Of a DNA stretch of 64,000 nucleotides, positions 15,430 to 24,331 are shown one piece after another. Each line of letters opens with the position of its first letter. Positions within the stretch are counted from its first letter, which is position 1. The stretch covers positions 62,001-126,000 of the forward strand of contig CAYLHU010000001.1 of assembly GCA_964383715.1 (NCBI GenBank). Direction: 5' to 3'. Both the position numbers and the translations under genes were made by a program. The stretch comes from CAYLHU01 sp964383715 (lineage in GTDB: Bacteria > Patescibacteriota > Minisyncoccia > Minisyncoccales > CG1-02-41-26). The notes beneath the pieces were generated by a model that did no database searches, was not told the DNA's origin, and saw only the letters and a list, made by a program, of their open reading frames with translations.

Positions 15430-15625
15430 TGTCTAATTTCTAATTTCTAATTCCTAATGAAATCCCAATGACCAAATTCCAAACCCCAATCAAACCCTAA
15501 ACCCTAATTTCTAAATCCTAAACAAATCATAAGTCCCAAATTCTAAATCCTAAACCCGTTTATAATTTATTATTTATTATTTAGGATTTGTTTATTATTT
15601 GTGATTTGTTATTTGTTATTTAAAT
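15430..15625. repeat. Family B low-complexity repeat between dnaE and thrS
   Basis: About 195 bp of AATTTCTAATTTCTAATTCC, CCAAACCCC, AAATCCTAAACCC and TTATTATTTAGGATTTG words. No promoter or gene could be separated from the repeat background. Confidence 0.7.
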
Positions 15626-15629
15626 TTTT

Positions 15630-17576
15630 ATGGTAATAAAAATTAATACTATTCGGCATTCTCTATCCCATATTCTCGCTTATGCGGTTCAGGAATTATA
15701 TCCCGGAACCAAGTTTGGCATTGGTCCTGCTATTGAAAATGGCTTTTATTACGATTTTGATATGATAAACTCGATTGCTTTAGATTCTTTGCCAAAAATT
15801 GAAAAAAAGATGAAAGAGCTGATTAAAAAGGACATTAAGTTCAGAAAAAAAATCGTATCTCGAACAGAATCTAAAAAAATATTCAGGAACCAACCGTATA
15901 AATCGGAAATAATTAAGGACTTGATAAAGGGCGATGAAGCTAAAGCTTCATCTTCCCCCCTCGCTAACGCTCGGNNNNNNNNNNNNNNNNNNNNNNNNNN
16001 NNNNNNNNNNNNNNNNNNNNNNNNNNNNNNNNNNNNNNNNNNNNNNNNNNNNNNNNNNNNNNNNNNNNNNNNNNAGGGCGATGAAGCTAAAGCTTCATCT
16101 TCCCCCCTCGCTAACGCTCGGTTAGCACAACAAGGAAATAAAATTACGATTTACGAAAGCGGAAGCTTTATTGACCTTTGCAAGGGGCCCCATATCAAAT
16201 CAACAAAAGAAATAAACCCTGATGGTCTCAAACTAACTGAAATCGCTGGCGCTTATTGGAAAGGAAGCGAAAAAAATAAGATGCTCACTAGAATATACGG
16301 GGTGGCGTTTGGAAGAGAAAAGGAATTAAACGAATATTTGAAACTTCAAACTGAAATTGAAAAAAGAGACCACAGAATATTGGCTAAAAAATTAGACCTT
16401 TTCCATATTGAGGATAATATTGGGCCGGGGCTCATATTATGGCATCCAAAAGGAGCAATGCTCAAAAAAATTATTGAGGGTTTTATTATTGACGAATATC
16501 TTAAAAACGAATATGAATTGGTCTCCACTCCCCATATTGCCAAATTAGACCTTTGGAAAACATCGGGACATACCGGCTTTTACAAGGAAGGAATGTTTCC
16601 CCCAATTCATTTAATGGAAATCAATCAGGACGAAAAAAACGATTATCAACTAAAACCGATGAACTGCCCTTTTCATATCGCTATTTATAAACAAGAAATA
16701 AGAAGTTATAGAGACCTCCCGATAAGATACACCGAATTAGGGACTGTTTATAGATACGAAAGGTCAGGGACATTGCATGGCTTAGCAAGGGTGCGAGGGT
16801 TTACCCAAGATGACGCTCATATATTTTGTACTCCGGAACAACTTGAAAAAGAACTTATCTCTACCCTCAAATTAACTATTCATATCTTAAAAACATTTGG
16901 GTTCAAGGATTATGCTGTTTATCTCTCAACTATGCCCAAAAAATATGTGGGAACTGTTAAAAACTGGGAGAAAGCAACTAAGTCGTTAAAAAACGCTTTA
17001 GAGAAATTGAAAATATCCTATCAAATTGACCCGGGTGAAGGCGTTTTCTATGGTCCCAAAATAGACATTAAGATAAAGGACTCCATAGGCAGGTCTTGGC
17101 AGTGCACCACTATCCAGGTTGATTTCAATCTCCCGGAAAGATTTCAGGTGGAATATATTAACCAAAAATCCAAAAAAGAACAACCAATTATGATTCATCG
17201 GGCCCTTCTTGGCTCTTTAGAAAGATTTATTGGTGTTCTAATTGAACATTATGCCGGCAGTTTTCCTTTATGGTTGGCTCCTGAACAAATATGGGTTATC
17301 CCAATCGGTTTGGCTCATCAAAAATATGCTGAGGAAGTTATGAAAAAACTCAACGAGTCCGGGTCTCGTTGTAAATTAAAAGGCAGGAATGAGACCGTTT
17401 CTAAAAAAATTAGAGAAGGAGAAATCCAAAAAATCCCCTATCTTTTGGTTGTTGGAGACAATGAAAAGAAAAATAAAACTGTTAATGTCCGCCAAAGAGA
17501 TAAGGGGAATCTCGGAGAAATGGGCTTGGAAAAATTTAAGGAAAAAATTAAATTAGAAATCAATAAAAGAGAATAA
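15630..17576 (+). CDS. thrS: Threonyl-tRNA synthetase, no TGS domain, repeat insert and assembly gap
   Basis: The protein starts in the editing domain (HSLSHILAYAV, the HxxxH motif at residues 9-13), so the ~60-residue TGS domain is missing. The second editing motif is DLCKGPH. The class II core follows: GHTGFYKEGMF, MNCPFHIAIYKQ, motif 2 near YRYERSGTLHGL, FTQDDAHIFC, motif 3 in IMIHRALLGSLERFIG, and a C-terminal anticodon-binding domain (APEQIWVIPIG). At residues ~101-164 two copies of a 15-residue repeat (GDEAKASSSPLANAR) flank 100 N. Frame is kept across the gap as drawn (147 bp between copies), but the true length is unknown. Confidence 0.93.
   Translation: MVIKINTIRHSLSHILAYAVQELYPGTKFGIGPAIENGFYYDFDMINSIALDSLPKIEKKMKELIKKDIKFRKKIVSRTESKKIFRNQPYKSEIIKDLIKGDEAKASSSPLANARXXXXXXXXXXXXXXXXXXXXXXXXXXXXXXXXXXGDEAKASSSPLANARLAQQGNKITIYESGSFIDLCKGPHIKSTKEINPDGLKLTEIAGAYWKGSEKNKMLTRIYGVAFGREKELNEYLKLQTEIEKRDHRILAKKLDLFHIEDNIGPGLILWHPKGAMLKKIIEGFIIDEYLKNEYELVSTPHIAKLDLWKTSGHTGFYKEGMFPPIHLMEINQDEKNDYQLKPMNCPFHIAIYKQEIRSYRDLPIRYTELGTVYRYERSGTLHGLARVRGFTQDDAHIFCTPEQLEKELISTLKLTIHILKTFGFKDYAVYLSTMPKKYVGTVKNWEKATKSLKNALEKLKISYQIDPGEGVFYGPKIDIKIKDSIGRSWQCTTIQVDFNLPERFQVEYINQKSKKEQPIMIHRALLGSLERFIGVLIEHYAGSFPLWLAPEQIWVIPIGLAHQKYAEEVMKKLNESGSRCKLKGRNETVSKKIREGEIQKIPYLLVVGDNEKKNKTVNVRQRDKGNLGEMGLEKFKEKIKLEINKRE
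15929..16121. repeat. GATGAAGCT/AGCTTCATC hairpin repeat inside thrS around an assembly gap
   Basis: Two identical ~46-bp copies (15929-15974 and 16076-16121) with GATGAAGCT facing AGCTTCATC, then TTCCCCCCTCGCTAACGCTCGG, bracket exactly 100 N (15975-16074). The gap is most simply a collapsed tandem array. The word GCTAACGCTCG also follows hairpins in the 6.3-6.9 kb field. Confidence 0.85.
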
Positions 17577-17655
17577 AAAGGAGCTTAGCTCTTTTTGTGT
17601 TTGTTAAGTTAATATCTTTTTGAGAAAAAAGATTTTTTATTGTAAGATAAAAAAT

Positions 17656-18951
17656 ATGAAATATCATATCATTACATATGGCTGTCAATTAAATCATTCA
17701 AACTCCGAAAGAATTGCCACCGTTTTAGAGAAGGAGGGTTACGAAAAAAGCCAAAAAATAGATAATTCCGATTTAATCGCGGTTAATATGTGTTCCATCC
17801 GCCAGTCAGCCGTGGATAGGGTTTATGGCTTAATCCCCAAATTTAAAGATTTAAAAAAGGGGAACAAAAATCTCAAAATTATTCTCACCGGATGTATCTT
17901 AAAAAAAGACAAAAAAAACTTTGCTCAATATTTTGATTATATTTCGGATTCCAAAGAGTTTTCCGAGCAAGTCAAAAACTTTTTTAGTGTTAAACCAAAA
18001 TATTCATCTTTCCCCGTGGCTAATGTCCCAATCTCTACCGGCTGTGATAATTTTTGCTCCTATTGCGTTGTCCCTTATACAAGAGGACGAGAAAATTGTC
18101 GACCAGCGGAGAAAATTATTTCTGAAGTCAAACATCTTGTCAAAAAGAACTTCAAAGAAATATGGTTATTGGGAGAAAATGTTAATAGTTATAAATCCAA
18201 AATCCAAATGCCGAAAGATAAGTTTGGAACAAAACCCGAGTTTCAAGAAATAAATTTCTCTGGGCTCTTATCTTTAATTGGCAATATCCCGGGAGATTTT
18301 TGGATTAGATTCACCAGTTCCAATCCCAAGGATTTTTCGGATGAACTTATTAGGATTATGGCAAAATCCAAAAAAATAACCCCCTATTTAAATCTCCCTA
18401 TCCAATCGGGAAGCAACAAGATTTTAGAAGCAATGAAGAGGAGATATAAAGTGAATGATTATTTGAAATTAGTCAAAAAAATCAAAAGGGCGGTACCCGA
18501 CATCGCCTTATCCACCGATATAATTGTTGGCTTCCCGGGGGAAACAAAAAGGCATTTTAGAAAAACAGCAAGATTGTTTAAAAAGGTAAAGTTTGATATG
18601 GCTTATATCTCCCAATACTCGCCAAGACCTATGACGGCTGCCTTTAAAATGAAAGATAATATTTCTCAAAAAGAAAAAAGAAGAAGAGATAAGGTCTTAA
18701 CAAAGATTTTGGCTCAAAACAATCAGAAGAAAAATAATAAATTAGTCGGAAAAGAAATAAAGGTCTTAGCAATAAAGGACAAAGATAATTTTATCCTTGG
18801 GAAATCACCTCAATATAAAACGATAAAGTTTAAGGGGGAGAGAGAATTAATTGGCTCGTTTCACCAAGTAAAAATTATTAAGTCGTATCCTTGGGGATTG
18901 GGTGGACTTATTGCCAATTTAGATAAAAATGAAAAAGAAGAAATTAGGTAA
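17656..18951 (+). CDS. miaB: tRNA-2-methylthio-N6-isopentenyladenosine synthase MiaB
   Basis: 431 residues. The UPF0004 cluster cysteines are C10 (ITYGCQLN), C46 and C80 (LTGC). The radical-SAM cysteines are C130, C134 and C137 in STGCDNFCSYC. A TRAM-like domain occupies the C-terminus. MiaB thiomethylates i6A37 of tRNA using two 4Fe-4S clusters. I chose ATG 17656, which starts MKYHIITYGC as in the family; upstream codons are poorly supported. The gene overlaps miaA by 23 bases, so the two consecutive enzymes of the same modification are translationally coupled. Confidence 0.95.
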   Translation: MKYHIITYGCQLNHSNSERIATVLEKEGYEKSQKIDNSDLIAVNMCSIRQSAVDRVYGLIPKFKDLKKGNKNLKIILTGCILKKDKKNFAQYFDYISDSKEFSEQVKNFFSVKPKYSSFPVANVPISTGCDNFCSYCVVPYTRGRENCRPAEKIISEVKHLVKKNFKEIWLLGENVNSYKSKIQMPKDKFGTKPEFQEINFSGLLSLIGNIPGDFWIRFTSSNPKDFSDELIRIMAKSKKITPYLNLPIQSGSNKILEAMKRRYKVNDYLKLVKKIKRAVPDIALSTDIIVGFPGETKRHFRKTARLFKKVKFDMAYISQYSPRPMTAAFKMKDNISQKEKRRRDKVLTKILAQNNQKKNNKLVGKEIKVLAIKDKDNFILGKSPQYKTIKFKGERELIGSFHQVKIIKSYPWGLGGLIANLDKNEKEEIR

Positions 18952-19825
18952 AATCATAGTTATCTTAGGCCCGACATCTTCGGGAAAAACTGATTTATCA
19001 ATAAAACTTGCCCAGAAATTTAACGGTGAGGTAGTTTCGGCTGATTCAAGACAAGTTTATAAAAATATGGATATCGGAACCGGGAAAATCACCAAAGAAG
19101 AAATGGAAGGTATCCCCCATCACCTCTTAGATATTGTCTCCCCTAAAAAAAGATTCTCGGTAGCCGAGTACCAAAGATTAGCAATTGAAAAGATAAAAAA
19201 AATCTTGAAAAAGAAAAAGATTCCTTTTTTAGTTGGTGGCTCCCCTTTTTATATTTATTCAGTAGTTGAAGGATGGCAATTCCCAAAACTGAAGCCCGAC
19301 CAAAAGTTAAGAGAAAAACTTGAAAAAAAATCAACCGGAGAACTTTTTGAAATACTGATAAATATTGACAAAGAAAGAGCCAAAAATATTGATGGGAGTA
19401 ATAAAAGAAGATTGATTAGGTCTATTGAAATAGCGAAGAAAATGGGGAAAGTCCCTCTCCTTAAAAAAAATTACTTGTTTGATTGCCTTCTCTTGGGAAT
19501 AAGAAAAACAAAAGAAGAATTGGGTCTTTTAATAGAAAAACGGATACTTAGGCGACTCGAAGGAGGAATGCTTGAAGAAATAAAAAATCTCCACCAAAAA
19601 GAAGGAGTGAAATGGGAACGGCTTGACGAGTTTGGTTTGGAATACAGATGGCTTAGCCGTTATCTTCAAAAAAAAATCACCTATCCTGATATGGTGAAAT
19701 TTCTTTTGTCAGATACCAAAAAGTTTTCTAAAAGGCAAATGACTTGGTTTAAGAAAGATAAAAGAATAAATTGGTTAAAAAACGAAAAAGAAGCCCGGAA
19801 ATTAATTGTAGATTTTCTTGATTAA
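18929..19825 (+). CDS. miaA: tRNA dimethylallyltransferase MiaA
   Basis: 298 residues. The P-loop is GPTSSGKT (14-21), followed by VVSADSRQVYKNMDIGTGK and PHHLLDIVSP. The substrate loop reads LVGGSPFYIY, where most MiaA have GGTGLY. Downstream are NKRRLIRSIEI and FSKRQMTWFKKD. It adds the dimethylallyl group to A37, the step before MiaB. Its start overlaps the end of miaB, and its 3' end overlaps the convergent aldolase gene by 24 bases (19802-19825), a compact tail-to-tail arrangement. Confidence 0.95.
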   Translation: MKKKKLGKIIVILGPTSSGKTDLSIKLAQKFNGEVVSADSRQVYKNMDIGTGKITKEEMEGIPHHLLDIVSPKKRFSVAEYQRLAIEKIKKILKKKKIPFLVGGSPFYIYSVVEGWQFPKLKPDQKLREKLEKKSTGELFEILINIDKERAKNIDGSNKRRLIRSIEIAKKMGKVPLLKKNYLFDCLLLGIRKTKEELGLLIEKRILRRLEGGMLEEIKNLHQKEGVKWERLDEFGLEYRWLSRYLQKKITYPDMVKFLLSDTKKFSKRQMTWFKKDKRINWLKNEKEARKLIVDFLD

Positions 19826-20896
19826 ATCGGAAGTATTACAAACATTAAGGGATTTGAAAAAAAACTCAAACCTTGTCCCTAATTCCTCGCATATCTTGTT
19901 AATATTTTTTCGAGGCATTTTAGATATTTCTTTTTTAAATGGGCCTAGCCCATTTTTTCTTAACCGATAAATAAATTGAATCTCACTTTCGTTTTTTTTC
20001 TTTTCCTCCTTGTATTTTTCCTTTAACCAATTATAAATTCTTTCTCTCAATTTTTCAGGGAAATATTCGCTTTCAAAGACGACATTTTGAAAAGCAGTCG
20101 CTAAATGAATTTCGCAACAGCCAATTTCCGGAAATCTTTTAAAATAGTTATCCGGCAAAGTGGAGGCACCATGTTGGACAGCACCAGCCATTTTAAATCG
20201 GCGGGCTTCTTGAGAAATTGTCGCTAAAATCTCAAAATCTTCTTTTGGTTCTTCTAATTTCCCCGAAGAGAGCATTAGTCCGCCATGAGAAGTTCCCGTT
20301 TGAATAGCCACCTTAATTAACCCTTTTAAGTCGCCGTATTTTAACAACTCTTGGCGATAACCGCTAATAAAATCTTCGTATTCAAAAATCTTTGTGTTCT
20401 CTCCGCCTATTATCCCAATCTCTCCTCCGATTGAAATAGTTATTCTTTTTGGTTCTATTTTTCTTATAAAAGAAGTTATTTCAGCCGTTTTTTTATAATT
20501 TTCCTTTATAGGAAGATTCGAACCATCAATATCAATATTGTAAAACCCGACTTTTACCGCTTCCTTTATCAATTTTTTTATTTTTCCCAAATCCTTTCCT
20601 ATTTTAAAATGGTCTCCTTGTAAAAAAATAGGCCCCTTAAAATTTTCTTTTTTTGCTGCTTTGAATACGACCGAAGAATATTTTTTGAAGGACTGATTCG
20701 TATAATCTATTTCTGATTCCGCCAATTCAATAATAAATGCTCCAACTTTGTTTTTCTTCGCTGTTCGGAAAATAACCCTTGCCGTATCGTATGTCAAAGT
20801 TCTAATATTAAAAGCCGGAACAGTTAATCCTTTTATCTCTTCTTTTCCTATTTTTTGATACAATTTTTGAGTTGAGTCAAAAAAAATCTTTCCCAT
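19802..20896 (-). CDS. Class II fructose-bisphosphate aldolase family protein
   Basis: 364 residues with a TIM-barrel pattern: LTVPAFNIRTLTYDTARVIF, FLQGDHFKIG (D95/H96, the zinc/catalytic position), YNIDIDGSNLPIKEN, ISIGGEIGIIGGE, QTGTSHGGLML and VQHGASTLP. These match the ordered motifs of class II aldolases. It is longer than the short bacterial type (~285). Fructose-1,6-bisphosphate is the likely substrate, but tagatose- or other ketose-bisphosphates are possible. With tpiA elsewhere in the window it fits the lower glycolytic route. It is 16 bases downstream of gatB. Confidence 0.82.
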   Translation of the reverse strand: MGKIFFDSTQKLYQKIGKEEIKGLTVPAFNIRTLTYDTARVIFRTAKKNKVGAFIIELAESEIDYTNQSFKKYSSVVFKAAKKENFKGPIFLQGDHFKIGKDLGKIKKLIKEAVKVGFYNIDIDGSNLPIKENYKKTAEITSFIRKIEPKRITISIGGEIGIIGGENTKIFEYEDFISGYRQELLKYGDLKGLIKVAIQTGTSHGGLMLSSGKLEEPKEDFEILATISQEARRFKMAGAVQHGASTLPDNYFKRFPEIGCCEIHLATAFQNVVFESEYFPEKLRERIYNWLKEKYKEEKKKNESEIQFIYRLRKNGLGPFKKEISKMPRKNINKICEELGTRFEFFFKSLNVCNTSDLIKKIYN

Positions 20897-20912
20897 AGTT
20901 AAAACTTAATAA

Positions 20913-22394
20913 TCAAGATAATGTTTTTTTAAAAACATTGATAACCTCTTTCGGGTTCGCTGTCCCCTTTGTTATAGCCATAACTTGTCCGACTAAAAAT
21001 TGGAGAGATGTTTCTTTCCCACCTTTATAATCATCAACTGCTTTCTGATTTTTCTTGATTACATCTCTAACCACTTTTTCAATTTGCTTATTGTCAGTTA
21101 TTAAGTTTAGCCCTTTATCCTCAATAATTTGAGAAGGGTCGCCCCCGGTTTCAAACATTGCTTTCAGAAGTATCTTGGCAATTTTGCTTGAAATCTCCTC
21201 AAAATAAATCATTGAAATAAACTCGGCAAAGTTTTCGGGAGTGATTTTAAAGTTTTCATCACCAACACTCTCCCCTTCTAAGAAACCTTGAAGGTCGCTT
21301 GAAATATAATTAGAAGCAATCTTGATAACTTTTTCAAACTCTTTGTCATCTATTTTTTCAGTTGGTTTCTTTTCTTTTATCCAATTTTTTAACTCTGAAA
21401 CCACTTTTTCAAAGTAATCCCCTAAGTTCTTTTGAAATACATATATTTCAACATCTTCATCAGAAAGGAAATATTCTTTTTTAAATCTTTCCCTTTTTTG
21501 CTGGGGCAATTCTCCGATTTCATTTTTGATTTTTTCTATAAATTTTTCGCTAATATTTAAGGGAGGAAGGTCAGGTTCGGGGAAATAGTGATAGTCGTGG
21601 GATTCCTCCTTCTCTCTTTGGGAAAAAGTTATTTCCTTTTTATTATCCCACCCTCTTGTTTCTTGAACCACTTTTTTGCCTTTTCTTAAAAGTTCCGATT
21701 GTCTTGCTGTTTCATAATTAATAGATTTTTCCACCGCCCGCAAGGAGTTTAGATTTTTAACTTCTACTTTTGTCCCCAATGAAAAGTCCTTTGAAAGAGA
21801 GATATTCACCTCGCATCTCATTTCTCCTTTTTCCATATTGGCTCCGGAAACACCTAAATACCTTAAAATCAACTGAAACTCCTTGGCAAATTTTCGAGCT
21901 TCTTCTCCTGAAGAAATATCCGGTTCGGTGACCAATTCCATTAAAGGCACTCCGGCTCTATTAAAATCAACGAGGGAATAATTTTCTTTTTCTGGATGAA
22001 TTAAACGACCGGTGTCCTCTTCCAAATGGATTCTATTGATGCGAACTACTTTGTTTTCTCCTCTTGGGGAAATTTCCAAAAAACCATTCCGGCTTAAAGG
22101 AATCTGGTATTGAGATATTTGATACCCCTTGGGCAAATCGGGATAAAAATAGTTTTTTCTCTCAAAAAAACTATGTTTTTCAATTTTACAATTTAAAGCC
22201 AAGGCCGTTTTTATCACTAAATCCACGGCCTTCTCGTTAATAACCGGCAAAGTCCCCGGATGAGCAAGGCAAATTGGACAGATATTAAAATTGGGTCTTT
22301 TTTCTTCGGAATCATTTTTACAAGAACAAAACATCTTGGAATTAGTCCCAAGCTCAATATGAATTTCTAAACCGATTGTTGGAGAAAAGGACAT
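20913..22394 (-). CDS. gatB: Aspartyl/glutamyl-tRNA amidotransferase subunit B
   Basis: 493 residues. The N-terminus MSFSPTIGLEIHIELGTNSKMFC is standard, with the zinc cysteines CSC...CPICLAHPG. The kinase-like core includes NYFYPDLPKGYQISQY, IHLEEDTGRL, DFNRAGVPLMELVTEPDI and EVKNLNSLRAVEKSI. The helical/YqeY tail ends LVGQVMAITKGTANPKEV. GatB phosphorylates mischarged Glu-tRNA(Gln) or Asp-tRNA(Asn) for transamidation. Its partners gatC and gatA are 12 kb away at 34-36 kb. No Shine-Dalgarno sequence. Confidence 0.96.
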   Translation of the reverse strand: MSFSPTIGLEIHIELGTNSKMFCSCKNDSEEKRPNFNICPICLAHPGTLPVINEKAVDLVIKTALALNCKIEKHSFFERKNYFYPDLPKGYQISQYQIPLSRNGFLEISPRGENKVVRINRIHLEEDTGRLIHPEKENYSLVDFNRAGVPLMELVTEPDISSGEEARKFAKEFQLILRYLGVSGANMEKGEMRCEVNISLSKDFSLGTKVEVKNLNSLRAVEKSINYETARQSELLRKGKKVVQETRGWDNKKEITFSQREKEESHDYHYFPEPDLPPLNISEKFIEKIKNEIGELPQQKRERFKKEYFLSDEDVEIYVFQKNLGDYFEKVVSELKNWIKEKKPTEKIDDKEFEKVIKIASNYISSDLQGFLEGESVGDENFKITPENFAEFISMIYFEEISSKIAKILLKAMFETGGDPSQIIEDKGLNLITDNKQIEKVVRDVIKKNQKAVDDYKGGKETSLQFLVGQVMAITKGTANPKEVINVFKKTLS

Positions 22395-22399
22395 AACAG

Positions 22400-22740
22400 A
22401 TAAATTTCTAATTGACCTAATTTCTAATCAATAACCAATGTCTAATAACTAATTAGAGTTAAAATTCTAAACTCTAAATTCTAAACCCATTTATAATTTA
22501 TTATTTATTATTTAGAATTTGTTTGGATTTTGACATTTGGATTTGATTTGACATTTGGATTTTGACATTTAGATTTAAACCAAGAAATTAGTCATTGGTC
22601 ATTGGGATTTCATTAGAAATTAGAAATGATAGGCGATGAAGCTAAAGCCTCATCTTGACTCGCTTGCCCGAGCAACGGCGAAGGGTGGAAAAGATTTTTG
22701 AAAAAATCTTTGATTTACTTCGTAAAAACTCGTTAGAAAT
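22400..22740. repeat. Family B repeat plus GATGA hairpin block between gatB and deoC
   Basis: 22400-22625 is family B text (AATTTCTAAT, TAAATTCTAAACCC, ATTTGACATTTGGATTTG). 22630-22740 holds GATGAAGCT facing AGCCTCATC (22634-22653) and AAAGATTTTTG facing AAAAATCTTT (about 22690-22712). No gene is seen in this 360-bp gap. Confidence 0.75.
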
Positions 22741-22754
22741 TAGGTTAATTTTAT

Positions 22755-23423
22755 TCAGTGTTTTCGTCTCTTGTATTGTTTCATTATTTCAACACTGGAA
22801 CTGCTCCCGACAATATCGGCGCCAGCTTTGACCATCATCTCAAAATCCTTCAATGTTCTTATCCCACCAGAGGCCTTAATTTTTAAACCCGGAGCCGCCT
22901 TTCTCATAATTTTAAGATGGCGCGCCTTTTCTTCCAATTCAATATTCCCTAAGGGGTCTTTATCGGTTGCCGTCTTAACACAAAATCCCCCTGCTTTTTT
23001 AACTACCTCTGATGCTTTTTCTATTTCTTCGTTCGTTAAATAACCAGAGCCAATAATAACTTTCGTAGGCAAAATTTTACAAATATCCTTTAAGTCATTT
23101 AAAACCTCATCGTATCTTTCATATTTTATATCAATAACATTTAATACTACATCTAATTCATTGGCTCCGTCTTTCTTGGCTTTCTTACATTCCTCCACCC
23201 TTTTAGTATGAGAACTCAACCCCATTGGTGGGTCTATTAGAACAATTGTTTTTATCGTCGTATTTCTTAATTCTTGATTCACAAACTTTACCCATTTTGG
23301 GTTAACACAAACACTTCTAAAAGAATATTTTATCGCTTCCCGACAAGTTTTTTTTATTTCTTTCTCGGTGGCTGTTCCTTTAATATTTGTGTGGTCAATT
23401 ATTTTAGCAGGATTTTTTAACAT
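22755..23423 (-). CDS. deoC: Deoxyribose-phosphate aldolase
   Basis: 222 residues, TIM barrel. D91 in NELDVVLNV, the Schiff-base lysine K150 in FCVKTATDK and the second lysine K183 in KIKASGGIRT match the DeoC active site; the C-terminus has GADIVGSSSSV. It splits deoxyribose-5-phosphate to glyceraldehyde-3-phosphate and acetaldehyde, linking nucleoside salvage to glycolysis. I chose ATG 23423 (MLKNPAKIIDHTN); codons further upstream to 23456 lie in the hairpin leader. The leader hairpin is a distinct, covaried version of the TTAGAA...TTCTTA element. Confidence 0.94.
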   Translation of the reverse strand: MLKNPAKIIDHTNIKGTATEKEIKKTCREAIKYSFRSVCVNPKWVKFVNQELRNTTIKTIVLIDPPMGLSSHTKRVEECKKAKKDGANELDVVLNVIDIKYERYDEVLNDLKDICKILPTKVIIGSGYLTNEEIEKASEVVKKAGGFCVKTATDKDPLGNIELEEKARHLKIMRKAAPGLKIKASGGIRTLKDFEMMVKAGADIVGSSSSVEIMKQYKRRKH

Positions 23424-23424
23424 A

Positions 23425-23590
23425 TTAGAGATTGTTAATGAGTGAATGCGGAGCATTCACGAATGTTACAATGTCTTACACCCAGCACTTATTTTTACGG
23501 AAGTATTAGAAGGGTTTTAATTTTGTAATTCTAAGCGATAATGTTAATGCCTATTTTGTGTTTCTATAGAAATAAGTGCTGGGTTAGACG
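23425..23590 (-). repeat. Leader hairpin plus E-type stem before deoC
   Basis: TTAGAGATTGT and ACAATGTCTTA (23425-23479) enclose a GTGAATGC/GCATTCAC hairpin. Then follows a long E-type stem, CCCAGCACTTATTT facing AAATAAGTGCTGGG (about 23481-23583). Both outer arms differ from the nusB/frr version in a compensating way. Confidence 0.7.
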
Positions 23591-23628
23591 GATAAAAGGG
23601 CTTGATTAAGAAAAATTCTCCATTATGG

Positions 23629-24246
23629 TTAGAATTTCTCAACCAAACTTTTTATATCTTCGGAAATTTGACTAATAGACCTTTCTCCTTTTATAAAATA
23701 AACTTTATTTTCTTGGCTATAATCCTCCAAGATTTCCTTATAATTTTGGTAAACTTCTTTTAATTTTCCAAGTTTCTCAAAAAGGGTCTTTTCTTTACCC
23801 CGACTCTCAACTCTTCCGATGGAAACTTCCGGCGAGGTGTCAATAAAAAACACAATATCCGGTTTTAAAAATTTTCTGTTAAGACCATAAAGTTTTTTTA
23901 ATTTTAAGCCATCTGATTTGCCATAACTAAAACTGCTAAAAAAATAACGGTCAGAAATTACGATTTTTCCATTTTTGAGAGCGGGAATGATTATTTTTTT
24001 AAGATGGTGCTTCCTGTCCCGAGAAAATAATTTCTGTAATTTTAGGGGAGAAATCTTTTTTTTCTCCGCTAATACTTTTTCAATTATTTTCCCCGCCTTT
24101 GAGTCCTTTGTCGGCTCTTTAGTTTTCAAAACCTCTTTTCCTTTTTTTTCCAAAAAGTTAGCCAAAAGTTCCACTTGAGTTGATTGGCCAGAACCGTCTA
24201 ATCCCTCAAAAACAATAAATTGTCCGCGATATTTATTCTTTATCAT
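23629..24246 (-). CDS. tmk: Thymidylate kinase with Gln in the P-loop
   Basis: 205 residues: IVFEGLDGSGQSTQ P-loop, RDRKHHLKKIIIPAL, VISDRYFFSSFSYG (the DRY/F motif) and IDTSPEVSIGRVESRG. dTMP kinase makes dTDP. The normal Walker A lysine (GSGKST) is replaced by Q21. I have an unverified impression that this variant recurs in some CPR sequences; activity cannot be judged here. thyX is immediately upstream on the same strand, so dTMP synthesis and phosphorylation are neighbours, although a terminator (24279-24307) separates them. Confidence 0.9.
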   Translation of the reverse strand: MIKNKYRGQFIVFEGLDGSGQSTQVELLANFLEKKGKEVLKTKEPTKDSKAGKIIEKVLAEKKKISPLKLQKLFSRDRKHHLKKIIIPALKNGKIVISDRYFFSSFSYGKSDGLKLKKLYGLNRKFLKPDIVFFIDTSPEVSIGRVESRGKEKTLFEKLGKLKEVYQNYKEILEDYSQENKVYFIKGERSISQISEDIKSLVEKF

Positions 24247-24278
24247 TTATGATTATTTTAACATATTTTGGATAAACA

Positions 24279-24307
24279 AAAAGCCCCTCTTGAACAAGAA
24301 GGGCTTA
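24279..24307 (-). terminator. Terminator of thyX
   Basis: AAGCCCTTCTTG faces CAAGAGGGGCTT on the minus strand, followed by TTTTTG. It lies 25 bases after the thyX stop codon and before tmk. Confidence 0.8.
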
Positions 24308-24331
24308 TCTTTAAAAGACCGAAATTACTTC

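Noticed and set aside
22755..23456. Longer deoC start at 23456
   Set aside because: The extra codons (LRIHSLTISN) are the translated leader hairpin; the family N-terminus starts at 23423.
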